Shown: one piece after another, positions 21,059 through 34,978 of the stretch | Layout: each line of letters starts with the position of its first letter | Position numbering within the stretch: the first letter of the stretch is position 1 | DNA from: Galdieria partita | Taxonomy: Eukaryota > Rhodophyta > Bangiophyceae > Galdieriales > Galdieriaceae | Assembly: GCA_025991245.1 (NCBI GenBank) | Contig: BQMJ01000062.1 | Coordinates: 62,001-126,000, forward strand | Length of the DNA: 64,000 nt | Reading direction: 5' to 3' | The notes under the pieces: generated by a model | What the model saw: the letters and a program-made list of their open reading frames with translations, nothing else | What the model was told of the DNA's origin: nothing | The model's database searches: none | Program-made: the position numbers and the translations under genes

Positions 21059-22520
21059 ATGACTTCGATATACACGAATACTTTGGAAGCAAGCGATGGA
21101 CATCCAGAGAGGTTTGAAGAACTGCGCATTTGGAGACTAAACTCTTGTTTCCTATATGACCTTCTTATGTTGAAAAGAAATACACTTGGGCTTTATAGTT
21201 GTCAGTGGTTCCCAGTAAGTAGTTGAATAGGACGACTAAATATTCCAAGTTGAAACACAAGTTAGGAAACAGATGTATCCTCACTTTCTGGTTTCTTTTC
21301 ACAAAAGATCTTATTAGGAAGAGCAGGAGATGGAAATAGTCCGTTCATGGTGATTCAAGTAGATATACCGGATTCCAAAGAACAAGGGTATTCAGATGAT
21401 TTGAGAGAAGAGTTGAAGAGTGGTATGAACGAGCTCGATTTATGTTGAATCCAAGTTTATTTGCTGTTTAGGAGAGGAACCCAACTTGACAAAGCTTCGG
21501 GTCTGCTTTGTCGGCTCATTAGGTCTGGATATTCACCGAGTGAGATATTCACCACAACAGAATTACATAGTAGCAGGAAGGACTTCCGTAAGAATCTGGT
21601 ACGAGTAGACTGGCCCATATTGTATTTATTATGTTATATAGAAAGCAAATGTTGTGTTGTTCGATATATCAGAGGTGCCGATATCCGGCAAACCTCAAGC
21701 AAAACCGTTAGATATTCTTGATGGACCTCCGGAAAAGAATAACTGGTAAGAAGGTGTTTTGTTGTTGCCATTTTTGTTGCTCAATCACCTGTTGGGAAGT
21801 TTTTCGTTAGCTTGGGATCCAGTTCGTAAGGGAGTTCTTGGAGCAAGTGGTCCAGATAGTGGTATTTATCAGTGGGATGTGAACGGTGGCAACATTAAAG
21901 CTCTGTCTTGCATAAGAGATCCACAACAGGAGACTATAAACGATATTCATTATCATCCAACTGAATCAATTATTGGAGCTGCTGGAGAACAAAAAAGATT
22001 TACTTTGTTTGATTGGACAAGTCATAGCGTGATTGACTCAAAGGTAGCTCATAAGAAAGGAATCAATTGCATAGAGTTCCATCCTCAAAATGGAAATTTG
22101 TTTCTGACAGGTTCTGACGACACAACTATTGCGCTATGGGATAGAAGAAAGACGCACCGTGAGTTGTATAGATTTACTGACCATCAGGTATCAGTAACCG
22201 AAGTACACTGGAATCCAGTATCACCTAGTGTGTTCGCTTCTGCTGCTGACAACAAAGTATTTGTAAGTTGATCTCTTTTATTTGCAATGTAGGGCTCTTA
22301 TCTCCAACAGTTGTGGGACATGACACGGATTGGAGCTCCTTTGGACCCGAAAGATCTAGATGCTTGTTCTCCAGAGTTGCTATTTATTCATGGTGGACAT
22401 ATCAAAGGAGTAGAAGGTCTTGATTGGAATCCACAACTACCTCGTGTTGTTGCTAGTGTTAGTCTCGATGAGTTTATCGAAATATGGTCTCCAGGTTTAC
22501 ACGTTTTGGATGACCTGTGA
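21059..22520 (+). CDS. Diverged RBBP4/MSI1-type WD40 histone chaperone (tandem copy A)
   Basis: Six exons: 21059-21214, 21266-21422, 21472-21587, 21642-21745, 21800-22262, 22311-22520; 401 aa. It aligns end to end with RBBP4/MSI1 and with the gene just downstream: FEELRIWRLNSCFLYDLL for the histone-H4-binding N-terminal helix, then WD blades with HFNP-like FHPQNGNLFLTGSDDTTIAL and a final PELLFIHGGHIKGVEGLDWN. It is clearly diverged: residues of the N-terminal helix and the acidic loop differ, and the conserved LEWPSLT is replaced. The first four intron positions match copy B. It may be a CAF-1 or other chaperone subunit of altered specificity. Confidence 0.8.
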
Positions 22521-24395
<1,875 letters not shown>

Positions 24396-24650
24396 ACTAT
24401 TATGAAATGCCCTAGTTCCTATTTCAGATAATGGTACAGATGAATCTAGAGTTGAAAATTGTGATACGTTTATCTGAAAAGAAAATTCTGCCATTGCTAG
24501 TCCATTTTGTCATTGAGGGAATCTTGTGAAGCTACGCATTTCCAAGAAAGGTCGAATAAAGTATATTTTGCTTTATGCTTCTATGGACTTTGAGTAAATG
24601 AAACCCAATAGGATCAAAAGAAGAAGGATACGAAAGTATCCTATGAAGAA

Positions 24651-25789
24651 CTACCAAAAGCCGAAACCAGAGACAAAACTCTAAAAATATTTCAATTCAA
24701 GTACTTCATCGGAACTGTTTTGCTTACCTTTCCTATTCGGTTGACGAGGCGTGTTGCTCTAGCTCTCTTCTTGGCTTCTTCTTTCCTTTGTGCTTCTAGT
24801 CTTTCCGCTAAAGTAACACCACCGTTGCCAGGTACGATTATTCTATCTCCACGTTGCCAAGACCAAGAAAGACGACGAGAACGACTAGGCATCTCATCTA
24901 AATACTTGGGTCCACTATCCGAAAATTTTAGTAAACACAACAGAGGAAAGACTAGAAACTACCTAGTGTTATAAAACGCCTCGTTGGAGTGAACTTGATT
25001 ATTTTCCTTCTCAATATATACTTCCTCATCTATGATCTCTGCGGCAAAGCCACCCCGCAGTTCAATGGCTTTACGAACATATTCTGCTGCAATCCTAGAT
25101 CGTACAATGACAGTCTCTGTTCCAATTTCAAAGGATACTGATACGACTCCTCGAGTCATTACCAACAACCGCTCTACTCTGTACTGTACATCTTCATCAC
25201 TGACATTCCGAACATAAAGACGAATCGTCAACGTTTGCGGAAGAAAAGGAACATCTACCAGGTCAGCATGATTGCATTCTGAAACAGAATTTGGGAACTT
25301 TGGCTTTAAAATGGATGAGAAAGCTGAGTCAAATGTCTCCTTTCCTCCAATTCCACCCTTATTGGCCAATGATGCTAACTCTTCTGCAATAAATGCCTGA
25401 TTTTCTTTTGAATTTCTCACCAATAGATTAACCAAACAAGCATGCGCTGATTGCCTTGTACCAACATCCGCTCTATCAAAGTCGGTAACTAGTGCTTTCA
25501 ATGCTGGCACCAATCCCCTTTCTGATTTCATCACTTCTGAATTATCTGGATGACTAGTAAGATCAAGTATTGCTTCTACAGCTATTCTAACAATTTCAGG
25601 ATCGTTACCTTCGATGAATCCCACCAAGGCTGCCATGCAACTGAAACCGGAGTATTTACTAAAGTGTGCAAGCTTGTGCTTGATAACTTACCCTTCCTCT
25701 CTAGCTATTATAGGTTGGTTTTCAGTGTCTGCAGATAGTGAGCGAAGTTGAACTGCAACATTTCGTATACTTGTGTATTCTATGGACAT
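24651..25789 (-). CDS. ARMC1-like protein (armadillo plus HMA-like domain)
   Basis: Four exons: 25789-25692, 25640-24963, 24914-24728, 24680-24651 (introns 51, 48, 47 nt), 330 aa. Residues ~5-100 are armadillo-like helices (VAVQLRSLSADTENQPIIAR, GCMAALVGFIEGNDPEIVRI). Residues ~150-235 form a ferredoxin-like fold resembling a heavy-metal-associated domain without its Cys pair (TLTIRLYVRNVSDEDVQYRV, GVVSVSFEIG). The C-terminus, reached only by splicing the last intron, is GKSFVSGFGFW; animal ARMC1 also ends in an aromatic Tyr-Trp. In animals ARMC1 acts at mitochondria with the MICOS bridge and Miro. The start is the first ATG in frame; an upstream exon is possible. Confidence 0.72.
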
Positions 25790-26221
25790 GAAAAGAGGCA
25801 ACGGTCTTTCTTCAAGCGCCAAAATTAATTTTTCAAATTGAACAGAGGGAATGGAAGCCTTTCACAACAGCCATTGCTATGTCAACTCTTGAGCTTTCTT
25901 CACAAGTACATAAAGTTTCCAGTGAATTTATTCTCCAACAGATAAAAATCAAACACACCACAAATACTGATCCAATTTGTTTGAGTCGATCCTTCTTTCA
26001 AACAAGTCGAAAGAACCAACTCGAGAGAAACAACGAGAAATCTCATATTCCATCTCCCATAGAATATCCTCTTTTGAACTTGCAGCATATAAATATTTGT
26101 CATACTGCAACATTATAGGATAGTGAATAATCTTACTCTCTTCTCCTCCTTAGTCCACTATTCCACTTACCACAACGAGCAAAAAGATGTATAAAATATT
26201 CAGCCGAAAGTCCTTTGGTCT

Positions 26222-26599
26222 TCACTCTTGGCTTTCCTGTTTCTCTTCTACGCTGTTTTTCTCTTGGTCCAAAGAAACTGGTTGCCTTTTGGGTGCTTGT
26301 TCAGGATAATATATAGCTTCGAAACCAACAAACACTTCATTTTCTTCTTCCTCTTGTTTATCCTTGGAATGACGTTCACTAACTGGAACCCATTTAGGTA
26401 CTACCACGTTCCCAATGGTCACAAGTTTCTCTTCCCAATACTTTGAAGGTGTCTGACTATTTGTGTATCCACGTTCTGCAAAAAAAGTGGACAAGTCAAC
26501 TACTGTGTCTCTATTCTTTTCTCCACTTGCAGAGAATCCCTCTACTTGTCGTCGAATATCACCTCTAGTGGTAAACGAAGCACGTGAAGCGGACTGCAT
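26222..26599 (-). CDS. BCL7-like protein (candidate SWI/SNF subunit)
   Basis: About 125 aa, intronless as read. The centre, YWEEKLVTIGNVVVPKWVPV (about residues 65-84), matches the BCL7 N-terminal signature (W-E-K-K-W-V-T-V-G-D ... K-W-V-P-V). Upstream, TTRGDIRRQVEGF resembles its preceding basic helix. The tail is acidic and Gln-rich, as in BCL7. In animals and plants BCL7 proteins are accessory subunits of SWI/SNF remodellers. Between helix and signature is an insertion of ~30 residues that could hide a small intron. The first ATG of the frame is used. Identification rests on one motif. Confidence 0.55.
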   Translation of the reverse strand: MQSASRASFTTRGDIRRQVEGFSASGEKNRDTVVDLSTFFAERGYTNSQTPSKYWEEKLVTIGNVVVPKWVPVSERHSKDKQEEEENEVFVGFEAIYYPEQAPKRQPVSLDQEKNSVEEKQESQE

Positions 26600-26884
26600 C
26601 AATATTTGATCCAAAATTTACAAACGGTCTTTGCGAACATCGAGCTCTTGAGAAATCATGTTTCCATTCGTTTCATAAAGAAAATAAAGTTACTGATAAA
26701 GTACGAAACCAAACACAATCGATGCAAGACCTGTATAAAACTGATTGGTCAAAGTTCTCGAACAACTCATTTTTAAAAGAATCATGTCGATTGCACAAGT
26801 CCTTTTTGGACCTGGTGACATCATTTCATCCCATCGATAAAATAACAAGATAGAATAGGGTTGAGGATCTCTCAACCCAAAGAA

Positions 26885-27454
26885 ATGGCGACAACGGTTT
26901 GTGGAAATTTTGTAATGTCGCATTGGAGTGGCTTTCGAGGAGGACGATCACGCGGACGGTTTTCTCGTGAACCGAACAGTCAGCGTTTCGGTGGTTCTTA
27001 CAACAATGATATGCCATCACAACTCGTTGAAATGGGTATTTTCCAACATCCTTGTGAAAATGAACTCGTTTGTAAGAGTACCAACGAAAAGATCCCTTTT
27101 TTCAATGCTCCGATATTTTTGGAAAACAAGACACAGGTTGGCAAAGTCGAAGAAATATTTGGTCCTATTACAGACGTACACTTTACTGTGAAGCCAGTTG
27201 AAGGTGTATTAGCTACTTCTTTTGGTATAGGAGTGAAATTGTATATTGGCACTGAGAAGTTGCTGCCTCTTGAAAGATTTCTGCCCAAACCACCTGGTAG
27301 TCAAAGTGGGGGGAAGCCACAAGGTATAAGAAAACCGAATGCCTTTGGAAAAGGAGGTAGAGGTGGTGGAGGCCGTGGTAGAGGAGGTAGAGGTGGTGGA
27401 GGCCGTGGTAGAGGAGGTAGAGGTGGAAGAGGAGGCATGGGAAGAGGAAAGTAA
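26885..27454 (+). CDS. GAR1: H/ACA snoRNP protein GAR1
   Basis: Core protein of H/ACA RNPs, which pseudouridylate rRNA and snRNA and are part of telomerase. Intronless, 189 aa from the first ATG. A short N-terminal Arg/Gly patch (GFRGGRSRGRF) precedes the GAR1 beta-barrel (about residues 40-130): KIPFFNAPIFLENKTQVGKV, EEIFGPITDVHFTVKP and LYIGTEKLLPLERFLPKP. The C-terminal GAR domain is Gly/Arg rich and partly built from a perfect 30-base tandem repeat. It is divergent from the BCL7-like gene (286 bases between ATGs). Confidence 0.95.
   Translation: MATTVCGNFVMSHWSGFRGGRSRGRFSREPNSQRFGGSYNNDMPSQLVEMGIFQHPCENELVCKSTNEKIPFFNAPIFLENKTQVGKVEEIFGPITDVHFTVKPVEGVLATSFGIGVKLYIGTEKLLPLERFLPKPPGSQSGGKPQGIRKPNAFGKGGRGGGGRGRGGRGGGGRGRGGRGGRGGMGRGK
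27361..27420 (+). repeat. 30-bp perfect tandem repeat (x2) in the GAR1 Gly/Arg tail
   Basis: Bases 27361-27390 and 27391-27420 are identical 30-mers encoding ten residues of the Gly/Arg tail; a partial third unit follows and a partial one precedes. Typical of slippage in Gly-codon tracts. Length may vary between strains. Confidence 0.9.
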
Positions 27455-27799
27455 GATATACGCACTGTAAGATTGAGGAAATAGTTTTGACTTTTTTGTG
27501 AAAGCACTAGAGGCTCTCCTTTTCAGAGGAGAGGAAATGGACGGCGAAATTGATACTATGTAGAAATATTTTCGCAGGTATTCAGAGTTTTTTTACGAGA
27601 TACGGAAGATCGAAAGCTCCATAGTCATAGGAAGCCTTGTGACTGAAAGCGACGATTTCATTTTGGTAGTATATGAATGATAGCGGCGATTAAAGCTCTT
27701 TGCTACCAAAGAATATTTCTCTTCTCGCTGTGTGAAGTTTTAAAGTAACCTAATGAGCCAAGCATGATTAGCATTACTATTTTACAAATATTCGTTGTA
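27455..27799. other. Convergent 3' spacer of GAR1 and DIM1
   Basis: 345 bases of non-coding sequence between two stop codons; only 3' untranslated regions expected. I see no gene or repeat. Confidence 0.5.
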
Positions 27800-28932
<1,133 letters not shown>

Positions 28933-29179
28933 AAGAAATCCAAAACGAAAATGGATCAGTTGAACGCGGTGTAGACATTCACTTTTTCATGCTGGAAAAG
29001 TTTACTAATGATTATGATAACAACTGCTTTCATGGAAGAGCAGAAATTGCAACGTTCTTCACATTTTCTGTGTTGTATTGGAGTCTTTGATTGATCATAC
29101 ATACGACATTGAAATGAACTTTGCGACGCTGACTTGTATCGATTCCTATTTCAGACAAAAAGAAAACAGAAGCACATAT

Positions 29180-31195
29180 ATGGCTTTCCACTCAACTCCT
29201 TCTATTCTACATAGTAAATACGTGTCGTTGCAAAGCTACGGAAAGTCTTTGTCCACCGATAAAACTGCTTCTGGTATGAAAAGGAGTTGTTTCGTGGAAA
29301 ATCAAGTTCAAAAGAGAAGACTAGTACGGGGATGGGGAAACAACAGTTTTAGGAAAGCGTCCAACGGTTTTCAATCTCTGCAGGGTTCCACTAACGGCCA
29401 TAAGGAATCTTCAAACTACTCCTGGTACGATGAACCCACACTGCCACCACCCATTTGGAAACCAACCAAACACGGTAAGTTGTAAAAATTCGTTATAATG
29501 AATATTCAAATGTTTCAAGATCTCGTTACGGGAAGAGATCCCAACCGGGTAAAGTTTTTTGACACAACGCTACGAGACGGCGAACAATCTCCCGGTGCAA
29601 CTTTGACAGGAGAAGAAAAGTTGGTAATAGCTAGACAATTAGCGAAACTGGGAGTAGATATTATAGAAGCAGGATTTCCTGTTGCTTCTAATGGAGATTT
29701 TGAAGCGGTTCGTAATATTGCGCGCACTGTGGGAACCAGAGAAAATCCTCCCATTATCTGCGGTTTGGCAAGAGCTGTAGAAGTAAGTAATAGTTTTTTA
29801 TCAAGCAGTCTATTGAGGACATATACATAGAGTGATATCTCCCGATGCTGGGAAGCAGTGAAAGAAGCCGACTTTCCTAGGATTCATACTTTTATTGCCA
29901 CCTCGGATATCCACATGGAGCATAAATTGAAAAAGTCACGTTCTCAAGTATTGGAAACAGTGACTAGAACTGTACAATATGCCAAGTCCTTTTGTGAAGA
30001 TGTTGAGTTTTCAGCAGAAGATGCAACTCGTTCGGACCCTGAATTCTTATACGAAGTGTTTTCTAGAGCTATTGAAGCAGGTGCCACTACAATCAATGTT
30101 CCAGATACTGTAGGCTATACAACTCCTGCAGAATTTGGCGCTCTTATGCGTGGAATCCGGCGAAATGTTCGTGGCATAGAAAATGTGTGTCTTTCGGTAC
30201 ATGGACATGATGACTTGGGATTGGCAGTTTCCAACTTTTTATCTGCGATTGAAAATGGAGCACAGCAAGTAGAATGTACAGTGAATGGTATTGGAGAACG
30301 TGCAGGGAATGCATCTTTGGAAGAAATTGTCATGGCCCTCTATGTTCGTCGTCAATATTATAATAAGAAGTTGGGAAGACCAGATTGGAATGCTTTACTA
30401 ACATGTGTGGATACTCAAGAGATATGGAAAACGTCCAAGTTGGTTTCGAATCTCACTGGTATGATTGTTCAACCCAACAAAGCTATTGTTGGTTCGAATG
30501 CATTTGCACATGAGAGTGGTATTCATCAAGATGGTGTATTGAAGAATCGACTTACCTATGAAATTATGGACGCCAGGCTGATTGGCATGCAAGAGAATCA
30601 ATTAGTGCTTGGAAAGCATTCTGGTCGTCATGCGTTTAGGAAGCGTCTCGGAGAACTTGGTTTTGATCTTACAGAAGAGGAGCTTAATCGTGCCTTTGTT
30701 CGATTTAAGGAACTTGCGGATAAGAAGAAGGAGGTTACTCTTTGGGATTTAGAGTCGATTGTCAACGATGAAGTTCGTTTACAAGGAACAGAATATCTTA
30801 AATTGGAGCGAGTTCAGGTTCAATGTGGTGACAAGTTGATCTCTACCGCCACTGTTTCTATCATGCATATGGAGTTGAATCGGGAACTGACTGCAGTATC
30901 TATTGGTACAGGACCAGTGGATGCAGCCTTCAAGGCATTGAATTCTATCGAAGGAGTTCCTAAAGTTGTTTTGCAAGAGTACATGGTGAATTCCATAACC
31001 CAAGGTATTGATGCTTTAGGAGAAGTGACAGTGCGTATTCGAGGTGAAACAGACAGTCGTTCTTTTATTGGTAGTGCAGCCAATACAGATATTGTTGTAG
31101 CTTCTGTACAAGCATATGTGAATGCCTTGAATAGGTTGGCTCGTTATGCTCAGTATCCCAAATCTGTTCATCCACAAAAGGATGCCGTAGTATAG
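29180..31195 (+). CDS. LEUA: 2-isopropylmalate synthase, plastid-targeted
   Basis: First committed step of leucine synthesis: condenses acetyl-CoA with 2-oxoisovalerate. Exons 29180-29474, 29520-29782, 29831-31195 (introns 45 and 48 nt), 640 aa from the ATG chosen. The ~100-residue leader starts [20 protein letters not shown], a plastid-type transit sequence; the frame is open upstream to another ATG at 29114. The catalytic barrel has [37 protein letters not shown] and [13 protein letters not shown]. LeuA dimer domain near LGVDIIEAG to GRHAF. The C-terminal regulatory domain ([18 protein letters not shown]) is present, so leucine feedback control is likely. Confidence 0.96.
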
Positions 31196-31493
31196 ATAAG
31201 TTGTTGGTTTGCTGTATGTTACTTTTGTTGTATGGAAGGTTTCGTTGATTTACTTAGTATCAATCGTTATGCTTCCATAGTATTTAGAACAAGAGATTAT
31301 AACAGAGTAGATAAAGCTTTTCTTGTCATTCATGTCGAGTGGAATGTATTTCCACCACAAAAAGATGGAAACAAAAGAATCCTATCGACGGGGAATTCAA
31401 TGTGAGGCTTTGAACGAACCGTTGGAATCATTAGATTGGAGGTGGTTTTGGGATATTGAGTTGACCTCCGGTGGTTGCATTGACAGTCTTCAC

Positions 31494-32847
31494 ATGGCCT
31501 TTCTTTCTACAAGTTGTACAAGTCTAGTTGGTTCGCATCGTTGCTCCAAGGATAAAAACAGTCAGGTATGTTACTTGTTGATTGTTATGTTTTTATGGAT
31601 TTGAACAATTGTTGGAACAGGCGATCTGCCAACGTTCCTTTTTAAAAAGACGGTCGTTTTTATGTGGTGGAGAACCTTTGGGTTACTCTCCTTTTACTCG
31701 TGTTTTTGTTTCTTTCTACAATAGAGACTCTGAGAACCCATCCAATACATTTTCCAATCAAGTAAGCTTCGTACAGCAACACATGTATACAAGTATGACC
31801 TTTTTTTTTTTATAGAAATGGGTTATGCAAGCCAAAATACGTGTTGCTATCAACGGTTTTGGAAGAATAGGAAGGAATTTTTTACGGTGTTGGGCTACTC
31901 GACCTTTTTCCAGCCTAGATGTCGTTGCTGTCAACGATACTACTGGAGCAAAGACTGCAGCACACTTATTAAAGTATGATTCTATCTTGGGAACATTTGA
32001 AAAGGACGTGAAAGCTGGAGATGATTGCATTTTTGTAGATGGCAAAGAGATCAAGGTTGTCTCGAATAGAGATCCTTTACAACTTCCGTGGAAAGACTTG
32101 AACGTCGATCTAGTAATCGAAGCCACTGGAGTATTTGTAGACTCAAAAGGGGCAGGAAAACACTTACAAGCAGGAGCCAAAAAGGTCCTTATAACGGCTC
32201 CGGGGAAAGGAGATGACGTTGGCACTTTTGTTATGGGCGTGAATGAACATAGCTACGATCCTCAAGTGCATCATATCGTTTCTAATGCGTCATGCACTAC
32301 CAATTGTTTGGCTCCTTTTATTAAAGTGTTGCATGAAGAATTTGGTATTGTGAAAGGTACTATGACAACGACGCACTCATATACTGGTGACCAGCGCTTA
32401 TTGGATGCGGCACATCGAGACTTGAGAAGAGCTCGTTCTGCTGCATTGAATATTGTTCCAACTACTACAGGCGCTGCACAAGCAGTAGCTCTAGTCATTC
32501 CAGAATTAAAAGGAAAACTGAATGGATTGGCTTTACGAGTTCCGACTCCCAATGTCTCCGTAGTGGACATGGTCTGTCAAGTGGAAAGGAAAACTTTTAA
32601 AGAGCAAGTCAATGGCGCATTTTTGAAGGCTTCTCAGGGTCCTTTAAGAGGCATTTTAAGATATTCTGATGAACAATTGGTGTCCTGCGATTACCGCAAA
32701 ACCAACGAGTCATCTATTATTGACGCATCATTGACAATGGTTTTAGGAGATGATTTGGTGAAGGTTGTTGCTTGGTATGATAATGAATGGGGATATTCAC
32801 AAAGAGTTGTTGACTTGGGCGAATGGATGGCTTCCAAGTGGAAGTAG
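31494..32847 (+). CDS. GAPA: Plastid glyceraldehyde-3-phosphate dehydrogenase (GapA type)
   Basis: Calvin-cycle NAD(P)-dependent GAPDH. Exons 31494-31565, 31621-31761, 31816-32847 (introns 55 and 54 nt), 414 aa. Exons 1-2 code for a ~70-residue transit peptide beginning [16 protein letters not shown]. The mature enzyme starts near [18 protein letters not shown] and has the catalytic [32 protein letters not shown] (plastid-type loop) and [13 protein letters not shown]. There is no GapB-type C-terminal redox extension, so dark control would need CP12. The frame is also open upstream of the chosen ATG to 31332, but the MAF start parallels the IPMS leader. Confidence 0.95.
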
Positions 32848-32990
32848 CCTTTCTTTTGCGATTATGTTGCGAACTGTTTTCGTTATGTTGCCCAATTAAA
32901 GAATTCCAGTTGGTTGCTTGCTCACTTTATATTATCAACTACTACTATTTACAATACGATAGCCAAAAACTGCATTCAATGAAAACAATC

Positions 32991-33863
32991 CTAAATGGAT
33001 AACCGATGCTGTTCAACCCAATGAGTTGCCCATTCTCTGTTATCTACAACATTCCGACTCCAAAATTGCTCCAATCTTCTCAGTTCCTTTTTCTCGGCTC
33101 GATTGAAATGTGCTTTCTTCCTAGGAACCTCAACATTATGTTTACAGATAAGTCCCAAATAATCAAGCGAACGACTCCAATCATAGTCAGTACTATTCAA
33201 TACTGCCATGGCTTGCTGATAAGTGATTTTATTTCTGTCAGCCAGTTCTCTGCCTGCTACGGACCTAACTTCATGAGGAACTTCTCTATGTTTTGCTGGG
33301 AGGTTGGAAAATAAATGGCGCAATCTTCGTACACTTGAATAGTGACGATAGTCATGGAAAGCCAAATGAATCCATTCAGCGTCATCAAAATTACAAAGAT
33401 CATACCAAGGCTCTTCCAGTTGGTGAATACGAATATTCACATGAAAAGCCAGAGAAACAGCTTGCAACTAGAAATATGTGTAAAAAGTTTACTCTTTAGT
33501 GAGCACTTTGCTTACTTCTATATTTCCCGCCCAAGTACCGTCCTTCCTCATGTCCTGAACATATTGAACAAAAGGCCTTTCAGTCGTTAGAAACTGACAG
33601 AAAAAATCACCATTTGCTTGCATGTAATCGCAAACTTTGTTTCTAACGTGTTCATGATAGTCTTGACTCCCATATAGCTGGTCTGCCACTGCCCTAAAGA
33701 GACAATTTCCGTCCTCCTCCACAGTACGAATTCCTAGTCCGTGAGGCAACAAGGTCTTTCGAAATTGCTTCATTTGCGCAACATTTTCACGAAGCACATC
33801 TCTTCTATTCTTCAAAGTCTCTTTAGCTTCTCCTTTTTCTGTTTTATGAAACCACAAACGCAT
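32991..33863 (-). CDS. OTU-family deubiquitinase (OTUD3/OTUD6-like)
   Basis: Cysteine protease that removes ubiquitin. Two exons: 33863-33516 and 33467-32991 with a 48-nt intron, 274 aa. The catalytic block is VEEDGNCLFRAVADQLYG (Asp and Cys) and the histidine is in EWIHLAFHDYRHYSSVRRL. A C-terminal segment ITYQQAMAVLNSTDYDWSRS resembles a UBA-like helix bundle, seen in OTUD3. The frame is open 17 codons above the ATG used, but without an ATG. Ubiquitin-chain specificity cannot be told. Confidence 0.85.
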
Positions 33864-33947
33864 TCCAGAATTCTCCAATAACAATTCTCTTATCGATTCT
33901 GGAACGTGTAACAAAGTTTCCCATTCCGTCTTTATTTAGGATGGCAA

Positions 33948-34796
33948 TTAAACACTCATCAAATCTTTTTCTTTTTCCTTTCCCTTTTCTTCTATCAACT
34001 TGATATACTTATCTGTCAGTTTCTGTATGTCATCTTGTAAAGACTTCAGTTCATCCTTCCCCAAGTCACCATCTTTTTCAAGTTTTTTCAACTTTTCTAT
34101 AATATCACGTCGAATATTTCTCACAGCTACTCTCCCTTCTTCCGTCAATTGCTTCACTGACTTGATAAGTTGCTTCCTTCTTTCTTCTGTAAGAGGAGGA
34201 AGTTCCAAACGTATGCTCTTTCCATCGCTATTCGGTGTGAGTGCCAGGTCGGACTCTGCTATGGCCTTTTCAATTTCCTTCACATAACTCTTATCATAAG
34301 GCTCTATTGTCAAGGTTGTTGCAGAAGAAGTGGTCACAGAAGCCAAGGATTTCAATGGAGCTTCCATCCCATAATAAGACACAGTCAGTCTATCCAACAG
34401 TGCGGGATTGGCTCTTCCAGTTCTTAAAGTTGACAAGTTATTCTTTACAATTTCAAGAGACTTTTTCATCCTTTCTTCAGCCTCTTTTTGTGCCTCTGAA
34501 CTGGATACCTTGGCAGTGTAAACTTGCGGCGTCCACATAGGAGACAACACATTCCCTGGTAAACTCGAGTCTCTCTTTACAAGAAAACCAGAAAAAAACT
34601 TGGATGATTTGCAAGAGAGACATTTACGTGATGGATGAGTTGAATTCCAAAAATAGCCTCGGTAAGCTTCTATAAAACAAAAAGATGATGGTTGTACATC
34701 ATCACAGAATAATAATAACATCCTCTCAGTCCCAACGAGATAGCAACCAATTATCCTGAATTTCAGCAATCTCTTCAAGTGACAAAATGATCTCAT
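33948..34796 (-). CDS. RRF: Organellar ribosome recycling factor
   Basis: Splits post-termination ribosomes with EF-G in plastid or mitochondrion. 282 aa intronless as read. RRF proper is about residues 100-282: NLSTLRTGRANPALLDRLTV, GMEAPLKSLASVT, IEPYDKSYVKEIEKAI, LPPLTEERRKQLIKSVKQLT, NIRRDIIEKLKKLEKDG. The ~95-residue leader is long and has basic stretches (HLKRLLKFRI); part of it may be intron or the true ATG may be the one at about 34721. Plastid or mitochondrial destination is not decided. It lies 33 bases from the OTU gene frame and 182 from the RAD9 ATG. Confidence 0.9.
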   Translation of the reverse strand: MRSFCHLKRLLKFRIIGCYLVGTERMLLLFCDDVQPSSFCFIEAYRGYFWNSTHPSRKCLSCKSSKFFSGFLVKRDSSLPGNVLSPMWTPQVYTAKVSSSEAQKEAEERMKKSLEIVKNNLSTLRTGRANPALLDRLTVSYYGMEAPLKSLASVTTSSATTLTIEPYDKSYVKEIEKAIAESDLALTPNSDGKSIRLELPPLTEERRKQLIKSVKQLTEEGRVAVRNIRRDIIEKLKKLEKDGDLGKDELKSLQDDIQKLTDKYIKLIEEKGKEKEKDLMSV

Positions 34797-34978
34797 CCAT
34801 ATATAGTGTGGGTTAACCTAATTCTTCTAAAACGAGCAACTACTTGTCTCATAGATACTCTTCTGTCAAAGAAAGTACAAACCATCACAGCTTCCTTGTC
34901 AATCCATTGCCAAGACTTCGACCATTTTACTGCGATTTTATCCCATGAACGAATGGGCGGTCGTTGAGTTTTTCATGT

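Noticed and set aside
21599-21641. A 43-nt intron after AGAATCTG in RBBP4-like copy A
   Set aside because: It would create an in-frame TGA; the donor GTAAGA at 21588 keeps the frame and matches the intron position in copy B.
26998-27507. Long antisense frames over GAR1, one proline-rich
   Set aside because: Mirror of the Gly/Arg codons of GAR1; shadow frames.
31332-31493. In-frame extension of plastid GAPDH upstream of the chosen ATG
   Set aside because: Open frame, but acidic and unlike a transit peptide; the later MAF start has the expected composition.
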